DNA of 6,818 bases, from the NCBI GenBank assembly GCA_040902925.1, contig JBBDWJ010000089.1, positions 1 to 6,818 on the forward strand. The letters are read 5' to 3'. Under the pieces are notes generated by a model. It ran no database searches. It worked only from the letters and a program-made list of their open reading frames with translations, and was not told the origin of the DNA. A program made the translations under genes and the position numbers. Source of the DNA: JBBDWJ01 sp040902925. GTDB lineage: Bacteria > Acidobacteriota > Terriglobia > Bryobacterales > UBA6623. Below, piece by piece: positions 1-5,564 of this stretch (positions are counted from its first letter, which is position 1; every line of letters begins with the position of its first letter).

Positions 1-1
1 G

Positions 2-1015
2 GACCGCAGCGGCCGCCTGGAAGCCAAGATGTGGGACGGCGTCGCCGAAGTCGCCAGCTCGTTCGAGCGCGACGACGTGATCAAGGTTCAGGGCATCGTG
101 CAGCTCTATCGCGACCGGTTGCAGATGACCGTGCACCGGCTGCGGCCCGCGCAGGAGTCAGAAATCGAGATTTCCGACTACCTGCCTCGCACGCAGCGGA
201 ATATCGACGAAATGTTCCAGGTGGTGCGGGAGACCATGGAGCGGATGCAGAACCCGCACCTGCGGCAACTGCTCGAAGCGTTCCTTGGCGACGAGGAAAT
301 TGCGTCCAGATTCCGGATGGCGCCCGCAGCCAAGACCCTGCACCATGCCTTTGTGGGAGGCCTTCTCGAGCACGTCGTGTCGCTGCTGAATCTGGCGCGT
401 CTGACGTCCGAAAACTACGCGTTCATCGACCTCGAGCTGCTCCAAACAGGGGTCATCCTCCACGACATGGGCAAGATCGAGGAGTTGAGCTACAAGCGCG
501 CGTTCGGCTACACCAACGAAGGCCAACTGCTGGGCCACATCATCATCGTGCTGCGGATGGTCGATCAGAAATGCCGCCAGATCCCCGGCTTTCCACCAAA
601 GTGGAAGATGCTGGTCGAGCATATGATCCTCAGCCACCACGGCAAATATGAGTTCGGCTCGCCGAAGCTGCCGATGTTCCCCGAGGCCGTCATGCTGAGC
701 TATCTGGACGATCTCGACTCGAAGCTCGAAAGCATGCGCGCGTCGCTGGCCGAAGATGCTCATGGCGGCGATGAATGGACGTCGTACAACCCCTCGCTCG
801 ACCGGATGCTGTTGCACAAAGACCGCTTCCTGGCTGAATCCGCAGCCGTCGAGGGAGCGCATCCGGCGAATGAGCCGCCGCGGCAAGACGATTTTGGGGA
901 CGAGACAGCCGCGGAGCCGGCTGCGCGCGCGGCGACTTCAGCACGGCCCCAAACCATGAGTTTGTTCGGGGAACGGTTGCAATCGGCTCTTCAAAAGCCA
1001 AAAGAGGGCGAATGA
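2..1015 (+). CDS. yhaM: YhaM-family 3'-5' exonuclease (OB-fold + HD domain), 5'-partial
   Basis: The reading frame is open to the left edge, so the true start lies upstream and the ATG at position 29 is internal: the nine preceding codons (DRSGRLEAK) are the usual end of a YhaM OB-fold strand. Residues counted from that ATG: the rest of the nucleic-acid-binding OB-fold is about 1-40, a helical linker about 52-95, and the metal-binding HD domain about 100-235. HD-domain residues visible are H105/H106, H115, H145-D146 in LHDMGK, H170 in EGQLLGH, H198, H203-H204 in SHHG, and a D-rich LDDLD. Family members are cytoplasmic metal-dependent 3'-5' exonucleases acting on RNA and reported to act on single-stranded DNA. 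After about residue 265 comes an Ala/Pro/Asp/Glu-rich tail, probably disordered, ending in a short amphipathic segment with QTMSLF at 308-313. This tail is not needed for the catalytic fold and makes the protein longer than the roughly 314-residue Bacillus enzyme. The family call is firm; RNA versus DNA as the main substrate is not shown by the sequence. Confidence 0.9.
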   Translation, partial: DRSGRLEAKMWDGVAEVASSFERDDVIKVQGIVQLYRDRLQMTVHRLRPAQESEIEISDYLPRTQRNIDEMFQVVRETMERMQNPHLRQLLEAFLGDEEIASRFRMAPAAKTLHHAFVGGLLEHVVSLLNLARLTSENYAFIDLELLQTGVILHDMGKIEELSYKRAFGYTNEGQLLGHIIIVLRMVDQKCRQIPGFPPKWKMLVEHMILSHHGKYEFGSPKLPMFPEAVMLSYLDDLDSKLESMRASLAEDAHGGDEWTSYNPSLDRMLLHKDRFLAESAAVEGAHPANEPPRQDDFGDETAAEPAARAATSARPQTMSLFGERLQSALQKPKEGE

Positions 1016-1058
1016 ACGCGATCGCGGCCGCGAATGCGGACCGCGCGCACCGTGTGCC

Positions 1059-1451
1059 ATGAAAGCGGAACCGGTCAACGGCAAGTACGATCGCCTGCCG
1101 CCAGCGTTAGAGCTAGAGGCCCTGAAGGTGTTGTGGGCTGACCAGGAAGAGCTGACGGTAGCGAAGGTGCGAGAGGCGATGAAGCCTAATCGCAGGCTCG
1201 CCTACACCACCGTGTTGACCCTTCTGGAACGGCTCTTTCGCAAAGGCTTAGTCACGCGGCGCAAGCGAGGCCGCGGCTATTCATACCGGCCGGCGCTCGA
1301 GCGCGACGCCGCTCTCGATATCGCGCTGGACCGGCTGGTGAACGATTTCTTCGGCAACTCGCGCCAGCGCCTGCTGAGCCACCTCGAACAAACCGTCGCC
1401 GCTTCCCAAGACGAGTCCTCCCCGCGGCAGTTGGATTCAGTGCTGCTCTAA
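1059..1451 (+). CDS. BlaI/MecI-family winged-helix transcriptional repressor
   Basis: A 130-residue protein, the usual size for the BlaI/MecI (penicillinase repressor) family. Residues about 14-78 form the winged helix: an ELEALKVLW first helix, a TVAKVREAM helix, the recognition helix AYTTVLTLLERLFRKG and a basic wing (TRRKRGRGYSYRP). Residues about 80-112 are the C-terminal dimerisation helices. In the family, dimers bind dyad operators and are inactivated when a partner BlaR1/MecR1 membrane peptidase is triggered. No M56 peptidase gene lies next to it here, so its inducer system is elsewhere or different. The ATG at 1059 is the only sensible start; no in-frame ATG, GTG or TTG lies between it and the upstream gene, and no clear Shine-Dalgarno sequence precedes it. 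The gene starts 43 bases after the YhaM stop on the same strand, so co-transcription is possible. The targets are unknown, and a beta-lactam role should not be assumed. Confidence 0.88.
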   Translation: MKAEPVNGKYDRLPPALELEALKVLWADQEELTVAKVREAMKPNRRLAYTTVLTLLERLFRKGLVTRRKRGRGYSYRPALERDAALDIALDRLVNDFFGNSRQRLLSHLEQTVAASQDESSPRQLDSVLL

Positions 1452-1551
1452 CAACCTAAACCTTATCCGCCAACCGACCTAATCCGTTGGGGGGATGGCC
1501 CACCCGAACCGCAAGCTACCCGCGGCCTACCGGCGGTCTCGCACACCGGAA

Positions 1552-1574
1552 TGGTTTGCCCCGTGCTGTATACT
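1552..1574 (+). promoter_or_regulatory. Candidate promoter for the HD-GYP gene
   Basis: Two overlapping readings exist. TATACT at 1569-1574 is a good -10 hexamer match but has no convincing -35 at 16-18 bases. Alternatively TGG at 1552-1554 and TGCT at 1564-1567 give the GG-N10-GC spacing of a sigma-54 -24/-12 element, with several non-consensus bases around it. Local composition switches here from GC-rich to AT-rich, as expected at a promoter. Either reading leaves a leader of roughly 125 bases before the ATG at 1706. Such matches also occur by chance. Confidence 0.28.
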
Positions 1575-1593
1575 AGACGTATCGTTGGTTATA

Positions 1594-1608
1594 GTACTAA
1601 TAGAGTAC
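1594..1608. promoter_or_regulatory. Perfect dyad GTACT-N5-AGTAC, possible operator
   Basis: The arms GTACT (1594-1598) and AGTAC (1604-1608) are perfect inverted repeats around a 5-base centre. The dyad lies about 20 bases downstream of the TATACT element and between a repressor gene and the gene it might control. The TACT...AGTA outer halves recall those of staphylococcal MecI/BlaI operators, but the spacing is different and the central ACA/TGT is missing. It is a possible binding site for the neighbouring BlaI-type protein or another dimeric regulator; no evidence beyond symmetry and position. Confidence 0.25.
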
Positions 1609-1613
1609 GCTTA

Positions 1614-1676
1614 AGGGTCTGTGAGCCAAACCTTACAGTCTCCTCCCAATAGCCGTTGTGACCCTCTAAAGGTAAG
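1614..1676 (+). promoter_or_regulatory. Possible leader RNA fold (pseudoknot-like)
   Basis: AGGGTC at 1614-1619 is complementary to GACCCT at 1660-1665, and CTTAC inside that loop (1632-1636) is complementary to GTAAG just beyond it (1672-1676). The two helices interleave as an H-type pseudoknot would. The arms are short (6 and 5 pairs), so chance pairing is a real possibility. The stretch lacks the conserved cores I would expect of c-di-GMP riboswitches. Confidence 0.2.
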
Positions 1677-1697
1677 TATCGAAAGAAGAATAGGATT

Positions 1698-1728
1698 CCT
1701 CTCCCATGCCCGGGTTTGTCGGGAGGGG
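1698..1728 (+). promoter_or_regulatory. Hairpin enclosing the upstream start codon of the HD-GYP gene
   Basis: CCTCTCCC (1698-1705) pairs with GGGAGGGG (1721-1728) as 8 pairs including one G-T wobble, leaving a 15-base loop whose first three bases are the ATG at 1706. The right arm also contains GGAGG, the best Shine-Dalgarno match in the leader, but no in-frame start follows it at normal spacing. The fold could limit initiation at 1706, or indicate that initiation is really at 1757. Confidence 0.4.
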
Positions 1729-4183
1729 TAAAGCGCGTTGCGGCGTACTGGAACTTATGATCGCAAGGTTCCTCGGTTTTCGGAACTACTTCATCCTGGC
1801 GCTGGCGGCTTTCGTTGTGGCGGCTCATCAGGCCGGCGAAGGCATGCCGGTCTGGGCGCGCGCGTTGCTGCTGTTCGCCGTGTCGTTGTCGCTTTCGCGC
1901 ACCCGCATGCGCGTGAAACGCGTCCGCGGGGTTCTCGCGACCTCCGAAATAGCATTGTTCGGCTGCCTGGTTGCCCTTACCCCATTGCTGGCGGGCGCTG
2001 TGGCAGTGCTGGGCAACGTTCTCCGCTTGCTTCTGGAAGGCCCTGGTCAGATTCGGCGCAGCGAGATGGCGCTGCGGGCGGGAGTGAGCGGCGTGAGCGC
2101 CGTGCTAGTCACGCTGGTGTACGCGGAGATCGCCGGCAGCGCGGCGTCCCGTGACGCGCTGGGCCCTGATGCGCTGGGATTGTGCATCACAGCGGGTTTC
2201 TATCTGTTTTTTGCCGCGCTGCTGGACTCGCTCGAGGACCGCTTGCCGCACTGGCGCAAGCTGCTGCCGGCGGTCGCGGCCGGCTCGGCAACGATGGCCG
2301 TGCTTTTCGCACCGTTAGGCACTTTCCTCGATCTGGCGCTGTTCGCCGGCGCGCAAGCCGCGCTGTGGACCATCGCGCCTGTGTTGATCGGACTCTATGC
2401 GGCGGCGGAGTGGTGGCTGGGCCCGCTTTACGACGATCAGCGCAGCCGCCACGAAGCCGATCAGGTCTACCTGCCGGTGGTCGAAGCGCTGGCTCTGGCG
2501 GTGGAAGCGAAAGACAGCGTGAGCAGCGCGCATTTGAAGCGCGTGCAGCGTTACAGCGTGGAAATCGCCAAGGCTCTCAACTGCACGGAGGAAGAAATCC
2601 GCGCGCTCGAGTTTGGCGCCCTGCTGCACGATATCGGTAAGATCGCGATCCCCGAAGTGCTGCTGACGAAGCCGGGCCGGTTGTCTCCGCAGGAGTTCAG
2701 CCAGATGGCGATTCATCCGCAGGTGGGCGCTGAGATTCTTTCCGCTGTCGACTTCCCGTTTCCGGTGGCCGACCTGGTGCTTTGCCACCACGAAAACTGG
2801 GATGGCACCGGCTATCCGCGGCGGCTGAAGGGCGATCAGATTCCCCTGACGGCGCGCATCCTGAGCGTGGTGGACTGTTTCGACGCGCTGACTTCTGACC
2901 GGCCCTATCGCCCCGCCATGAGCGTCGACCGGGCTATCGACATCATCAAGACGCGGCGGGGCAAGGCTTTCGAGCCCAAAGTCACCGACACGCTGCTCGA
3001 GATCCTGCCGCGCATGGAAGAGCATTTCCGGCGCGAGCGGGAGCGCAACACCGCCCAGCGGCGGCGGTTCAAGATGCCGCGCGCTGTCGACACCGAGCAG
3101 ACCTCGCTTACTTACGAAGAGCGCATTGCAAGCCTCAAACAGACCCGGCCAACCGCAAGACAGCGTTCGCGCGCCGATGATTTGACGTCGTGGTACCGCC
3201 TGCTGGCAACGCTCGGATCGACTTTGCCGCCGCAACGCATCCTCGATTTCGTGCTGCCGATGCTTAAAGAGAGGATGCCGCTGGAAGAGTTGGCGGTTTT
3301 TCTTTCCGACCGCAGCGGCCTGCGCCCGATTTACTGCACCGGTCCCAAGGCAGACCTGCTCCGTAATCTGCACGTACCCGTCGGCGACAGCCCGACCGGT
3401 TGGGTTGCCGGTCACGGCGAGACGCTGCTCAACGGCAACCCGATGCGGGAGTGCGGCGACCTGGGCACAATGGCATGGCTGCTGGGGTTGAACTCGGCGC
3501 TGGTGGCGCCCCTTTGGGAAGGCGGCCGCGCCGTGGGCACCATCAACCTTTATTCGAAGGAATCCGCGGTCTATTCCCACGAGCACGCCGCGATGCTCGA
3601 ACGGCTCACACCCAACCTGGGAGGCGTCGTGCTGCGCGCCGCCGCCTATCCTGTCCATGACTATAGCGGCGTAGACTCGCTGACGGGCTTGCCCGACGCA
3701 GCTCAACTGCTGACGCAACTGGCTTCGAGGGTCGAGCGCGCTCGCGACGAACAGAGCAGCGTTTCGGTGATTTACATCGACATCGACAACTTCAGCGTCA
3801 TCAATGCACGGCTCGGCCACGGCTCAGGGGACCGCCTTTTGTTGACGTTCAGCCGCGCTGTTCACGACTGCTTTGAAAATGATCAACTCTTCGCGAGAAT
3901 CGGCGAAGACCAGTTCGTTGGCGTGTTTCCGGCGATCAGCCCCGAGAGGCTCAATTCTTTTATCAAGAAGTTGAAAATGACGGTCCGCGAAGAGACTTAT
4001 GGATCGTTCGAGATTCCGATCAGTATCAGCGTCGGCGCCGCGACCTTCCCCAGCGAGGTAAGTTCGCCCGAAGCGCTGCTGGTACTCAGTAACCAGCGCT
4101 CGTTCCTGGAAAAGCTCAGCCACGGAACGCTTGAGCCTCAGTTCGCACCGGTCCTGGTAACGGCCGGAACCAGAGCCAGTTAG
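1706..4183 (+). CDS. Membrane HD-GYP c-di-GMP phosphodiesterase with GAF and degenerate GGDEF domains
   Basis: An 825-residue signalling protein that probably hydrolyses cyclic di-GMP at the inner membrane. Residues about 27-236 are hydrophobic with six or seven likely membrane segments. The HD-GYP domain (about 255-435) keeps the diagnostic residues: H276, HDIGK at 308-312, H337, HH at 361-362, WDGTGYP at 365-371 and D390. A basic linker (about 440-490) follows, then a GAF sensor domain (about 495-650, with GWVAGHGETLL and INLYSKE). The last domain (about 655-810) is GGDEF-like: SLTGLP at 658-663 and IDIDNF at 691-696 are kept, but the signature is GEDQF at 733-737, and the inhibitory-site RxxD position reads ENDQ, so cyclase activity is unlikely; it may bind GTP as a regulator. 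The order HD-GYP then GAF then GGDEF is unusual. Start choice: ATG 1706 has AGGA 10 bases upstream; ATG 1757 (MIARFLGF) lies nearer the first membrane segment but has only a close GGA. I keep 1706 with moderate confidence. Confidence 0.9.
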   Translation: MPGFVGRGKARCGVLELMIARFLGFRNYFILALAAFVVAAHQAGEGMPVWARALLLFAVSLSLSRTRMRVKRVRGVLATSEIALFGCLVALTPLLAGAVAVLGNVLRLLLEGPGQIRRSEMALRAGVSGVSAVLVTLVYAEIAGSAASRDALGPDALGLCITAGFYLFFAALLDSLEDRLPHWRKLLPAVAAGSATMAVLFAPLGTFLDLALFAGAQAALWTIAPVLIGLYAAAEWWLGPLYDDQRSRHEADQVYLPVVEALALAVEAKDSVSSAHLKRVQRYSVEIAKALNCTEEEIRALEFGALLHDIGKIAIPEVLLTKPGRLSPQEFSQMAIHPQVGAEILSAVDFPFPVADLVLCHHENWDGTGYPRRLKGDQIPLTARILSVVDCFDALTSDRPYRPAMSVDRAIDIIKTRRGKAFEPKVTDTLLEILPRMEEHFRRERERNTAQRRRFKMPRAVDTEQTSLTYEERIASLKQTRPTARQRSRADDLTSWYRLLATLGSTLPPQRILDFVLPMLKERMPLEELAVFLSDRSGLRPIYCTGPKADLLRNLHVPVGDSPTGWVAGHGETLLNGNPMRECGDLGTMAWLLGLNSALVAPLWEGGRAVGTINLYSKESAVYSHEHAAMLERLTPNLGGVVLRAAAYPVHDYSGVDSLTGLPDAAQLLTQLASRVERARDEQSSVSVIYIDIDNFSVINARLGHGSGDRLLLTFSRAVHDCFENDQLFARIGEDQFVGVFPAISPERLNSFIKKLKMTVREETYGSFEIPISISVGAATFPSEVSSPEALLVLSNQRSFLEKLSHGTLEPQFAPVLVTAGTRAS

Positions 4184-4210
4184 CCGGATCGCGACCGCAG
4201 CTTCCTGCCT

Positions 4211-4231
4211 GATCCTTCATTCGAAAGGATT
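4211..4231 (+). terminator. Hairpin 28 bases after the HD-GYP stop, possible weak terminator
   Basis: GATCCTT (4211-4217) pairs with AAGGATT (4225-4231), six Watson-Crick pairs plus a closing G-T, with a 7-base loop. It is followed by only two T residues and then CCCC, so it lacks a real T-run. It may protect the 3' end or attenuate transcription rather than terminate it. Confidence 0.35.
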
Positions 4232-4283
4232 TCCCCAACCAACTTTAGAGCCGCCGCCGCTGCGTACGCTGACTCACCGGGGC

Positions 4284-4327
4284 TGCGCGGTTTCGTTAGC
4301 GCGCAAGTTCAAAGATAAGACTGCGCG
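4284..4327 (+). repeat. Mutually exclusive GC hairpins (TGCGCG / CGCGCA / TGCGCG)
   Basis: CGCGCA at 4300-4305 can pair perfectly with TGCGCG on either side: 4284-4289 (10-base loop) or 4322-4327 (16-base loop). The flanking copies are part of a direct repeat CTGCGCG at 4283-4289 and 4321-4327. One central strand with two alternative partners is the layout of an RNA switch, but GCGC strings are common in GC-rich DNA, so this is a weak call. Confidence 0.3.
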
Positions 4328-4334
4328 TATTCGT

Positions 4335-4447
4335 ACCGCTGTCCCCCGCCCCCATCGTCACGAAAGGACTGAGACAGCGAGCCTGACCCGGGTGCGGCAC
4401 AGCGGTCGCCAGCCAGCGCTAGGAGGCGGCTGGCGGGGTTCTTTCCC
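4335..4447 (+). ncRNA. Candidate structured RNA ending in a terminator-like hairpin
   Basis: ACCGCTGT (4335-4342) pairs perfectly with ACAGCGGT (4399-4406). The stem continues inward after a CCC/C internal loop with CCGC (4346-4349) to GCGG (4394-4397), then a C/T mismatch, then CCC (4351-4353) to GGG (4390-4392): 15 Watson-Crick pairs enclosing a 36-base apical region with the purine-rich ACGAAAGGACTGAGA. The next base, 4407, begins an 8-pair hairpin followed by a pyrimidine tract. Two abutting helices and a 3' terminator shape suggest a small RNA, a structured 3' UTR of the upstream gene, or a leader/attenuator of the downstream sugar-kinase operon. I do not recognise a known RNA family. 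The 5' end is undefined and could extend back to about 4280 to include the alternative hairpins. Confidence 0.42.
4407..4447 (+). terminator. Intrinsic terminator-like hairpin
   Basis: CGCCAGCC (4407-4414) pairs perfectly with GGCTGGCG (4428-4435) across a 13-base loop, followed by GGG and then TTCTTTCCC. The stem is strong, but the tract is pyrimidine-rich rather than pure T, so efficiency is uncertain. It separates the HD-GYP transcript, or the candidate RNA, from the ROK/xylulokinase operon; the operon's promoter candidate lies downstream of it. Confidence 0.55.
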
Positions 4448-4549
4448 GTTGCGGCTACCGTGACAAAGGCTTCATAAAACCGTTGCTGGAACGATCGAAG
4501 ACGCGGCGGAACCCTTCACTCGCCCGTAACCGAGACGTGTAAATCGCTG

Positions 4550-4571
4550 TGTTATGATGCCCGCTTGAGGT
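4550..4571 (+). promoter_or_regulatory. Extended -10 promoter and Shine-Dalgarno for the kinase operon
   Basis: TG-T-TATGAT at 4550-4558 is an extended -10 (TGnTATAAT type, five of six hexamer positions). No good -35 is seen at 17 bases, which extended -10 promoters tolerate. Transcription would start near 4565, giving a leader of only about 16 bases that still contains GAGGT (4567-4571), a ribosome-binding site 9 bases before the GTG at 4581. Confidence 0.45.
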
Positions 4572-4580
4572 AACGCGAAC

Positions 4581-5546
4581 GTGGCTGAATTCGGCATCGG
4601 CGTGGATCTGGGCGGTACAAACCTGCGGGCGGCGGCAGTCGATCTGGAGGGAAATCTGCTCGAGCTGTTTCAGATCTCGACCGACACCTCCGCGGGCCGC
4701 GACAAGGTTGTGGCCGACATCGTGGCGGGCATCCAGGAGGTCCGCGAGGGCCACAGCGGCGACAAGCTGGTCGGCATCGGGGTCGGCGTGCCCGGCTTGA
4801 TCTACCTCGAAAAAGGTGTTGTCGCCAAGGCTCCCAACCTGCCCGGATGGGAGGATTTCCCGCTGCGCGACCTGCTCGAAAAAGATCTAAAATGCCCCGT
4901 GATCCTCGAAAACGACGCCAACGCCGCGGCGCTCGGTGAAGTTTGGATGGGCGCCGGCCACGACGTCGAAGACCTGGTGCTGCTGACGCTTGGCACGGGC
5001 ATCGGCGGCGGCATCATCAGCAACGGACGCGTTTTGCACGGCTACCTGGGAATGGCCGGCGAGCTGGGCCACATCACCGTCGAGCCGCACTCGGGCGTGC
5101 GCTGCGGCTGCGGCAACTATGGCTGCGTGGAGGCGCATGCCTCGGCGACCGCGATCGCCCGCATGGCCGAGGAAGCGGTGTCGATCGGAAGCTCGAAGGC
5201 CCTGGCCGCCCTCAAGGAGGAGCACGGCCAGCTCACGGCGCTACTGGTCGAGCGCGCCGCGCGGGAGGGCGATCCGGAAGCCATCAAGATTTTCGAACGC
5301 ATGGGCGAATGGCTCGGGCGCGCGATGGCCAATCTCGTCAATATTTTCAACTTTCCGCTGTATCTGGTCGCCGGGGGACTGGTAGGCGGCTGGAAGCTGT
5401 TTTCACCTTCCATGTTCCAGGAAATCGAGAAACGCTCGGTCACCTACCGCGAATCCGACACCCGCATCAAGAAAGCCAAGCTCGGCAACAAGGCGGGGCT
5501 TTTCGGGGCAGCTTACCTGCCGATTCTCGAACACAAATCGCGCTGA
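4581..5546 (+). CDS. ROK-family sugar kinase, probable glucokinase
   Basis: A 321-residue cytoplasmic kinase of normal ROK length. The N-terminal ATP-binding loop is DLGGTNLR at residues 9-16. The sugar-binding and catalytic segment is ENDANAAALGE at 110-120, with D112 as the expected general base. The phosphate-binding stretch GTGIGGGI is at 138-145. The ROK sugar/zinc signature is complete: E161 and H164 in ELGH, then C175, C177 and C182 in the CxCGxxGC zinc motif. A second nucleotide-binding GG turn is at 265-270. These features match ROK glucokinases, which convert glucose to glucose-6-phosphate; ROK kinases for other hexoses or amino sugars share most of them, so specificity is inferred. 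ROK repressors carry an N-terminal helix-turn-helix, absent here. The start is GTG, supported by an upstream GAGGT and by MAEFGIGVDLGGT, which places the ATP loop at the usual distance from the N-terminus. It is probably the first gene of an operon with the xylulokinase 18 bases downstream. Confidence 0.9.
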   Translation: MAEFGIGVDLGGTNLRAAAVDLEGNLLELFQISTDTSAGRDKVVADIVAGIQEVREGHSGDKLVGIGVGVPGLIYLEKGVVAKAPNLPGWEDFPLRDLLEKDLKCPVILENDANAAALGEVWMGAGHDVEDLVLLTLGTGIGGGIISNGRVLHGYLGMAGELGHITVEPHSGVRCGCGNYGCVEAHASATAIARMAEEAVSIGSSKALAALKEEHGQLTALLVERAAREGDPEAIKIFERMGEWLGRAMANLVNIFNFPLYLVAGGLVGGWKLFSPSMFQEIEKRSVTYRESDTRIKKAKLGNKAGLFGAAYLPILEHKSR

Positions 5547-5564
5547 ACTCCTTTCCGAATCACG

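Larger units (their letters stand above)
4184..4580. other. 397-base intergenic gap without a credible protein gene
   Basis: No open frame here has a start, coding-like content and support of its own. The gap instead holds inverted repeats on the + strand: a hairpin near the preceding stop codon, a switchable pair of GC hairpins, a long interrupted stem joined to a terminator-like hairpin, and a promoter just before the next gene; each is listed separately. GCGTACGC at 4262-4269 is an additional 8-base palindrome of unknown meaning. From 4448 to about 4545 I see nothing beyond a very weak TTGCGG/CATAAA promoter-like pair (4449-4454, 4473-4478). Confidence 0.6.

Noticed and set aside
158..886. 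A 242-codon minus-strand open frame
   Set aside because: Antisense shadow of the YhaM-like gene with no recognisable domain.
1487..1508. GC-rich hairpin after the BlaI-type gene as a terminator
   Set aside because: The pairing is interrupted by two mismatches and no T-run follows, so I do not call a terminator.
1660..1695. A GAAAG segment suggestive of a c-di-GMP (GEMM) riboswitch upstream of a c-di-GMP gene
   Set aside because: The conserved GEMM-I elements (CACAGGGCAAACC type start, tetraloop receptor and second-helix core) are absent.
1589..1828. A 79-codon minus-strand frame covering the HD-GYP leader
   Set aside because: It begins inside the HD-GYP gene on the opposite strand, has no recognisable motif, and no ribosome-binding or promoter support.
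2..3321. A 13-base repeat GACCGCAGCGGCC at 2-14 and 3309-3321
   Set aside because: Both copies encode a DRSG turn in unrelated proteins; coincidental coding similarity, not a mobile or regulatory repeat.
2315..3820. A 501-codon open frame on the minus strand
   Set aside because: It lies wholly antisense to the HD-GYP/GAF coding region, whose protein has clear domains throughout. Long antisense frames are expected from GC-rich codon bias, and its translation shows no domain.
4296..4340. GTTCAAA, resembling a tRNA T-loop
   Set aside because: No acceptor stem, anticodon arm or cloverleaf spacing can be built around it.
4366..4406. TPP (thiamine) riboswitch-like strings CTGAGA and CCTGA...CCGGGT
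   Set aside because: The conserved GGGGTGC 5' element and the AATGCC...GCGTAGGGA 3' core are missing, and the pairing partner of the 5' arm differs from the TPP fold.
4455..4754. A 99-codon minus-strand frame partly inside the intergenic gap
   Set aside because: More than half is antisense to the ROK N-terminus and its C-terminal part reads through the promoter region; no domain visible.
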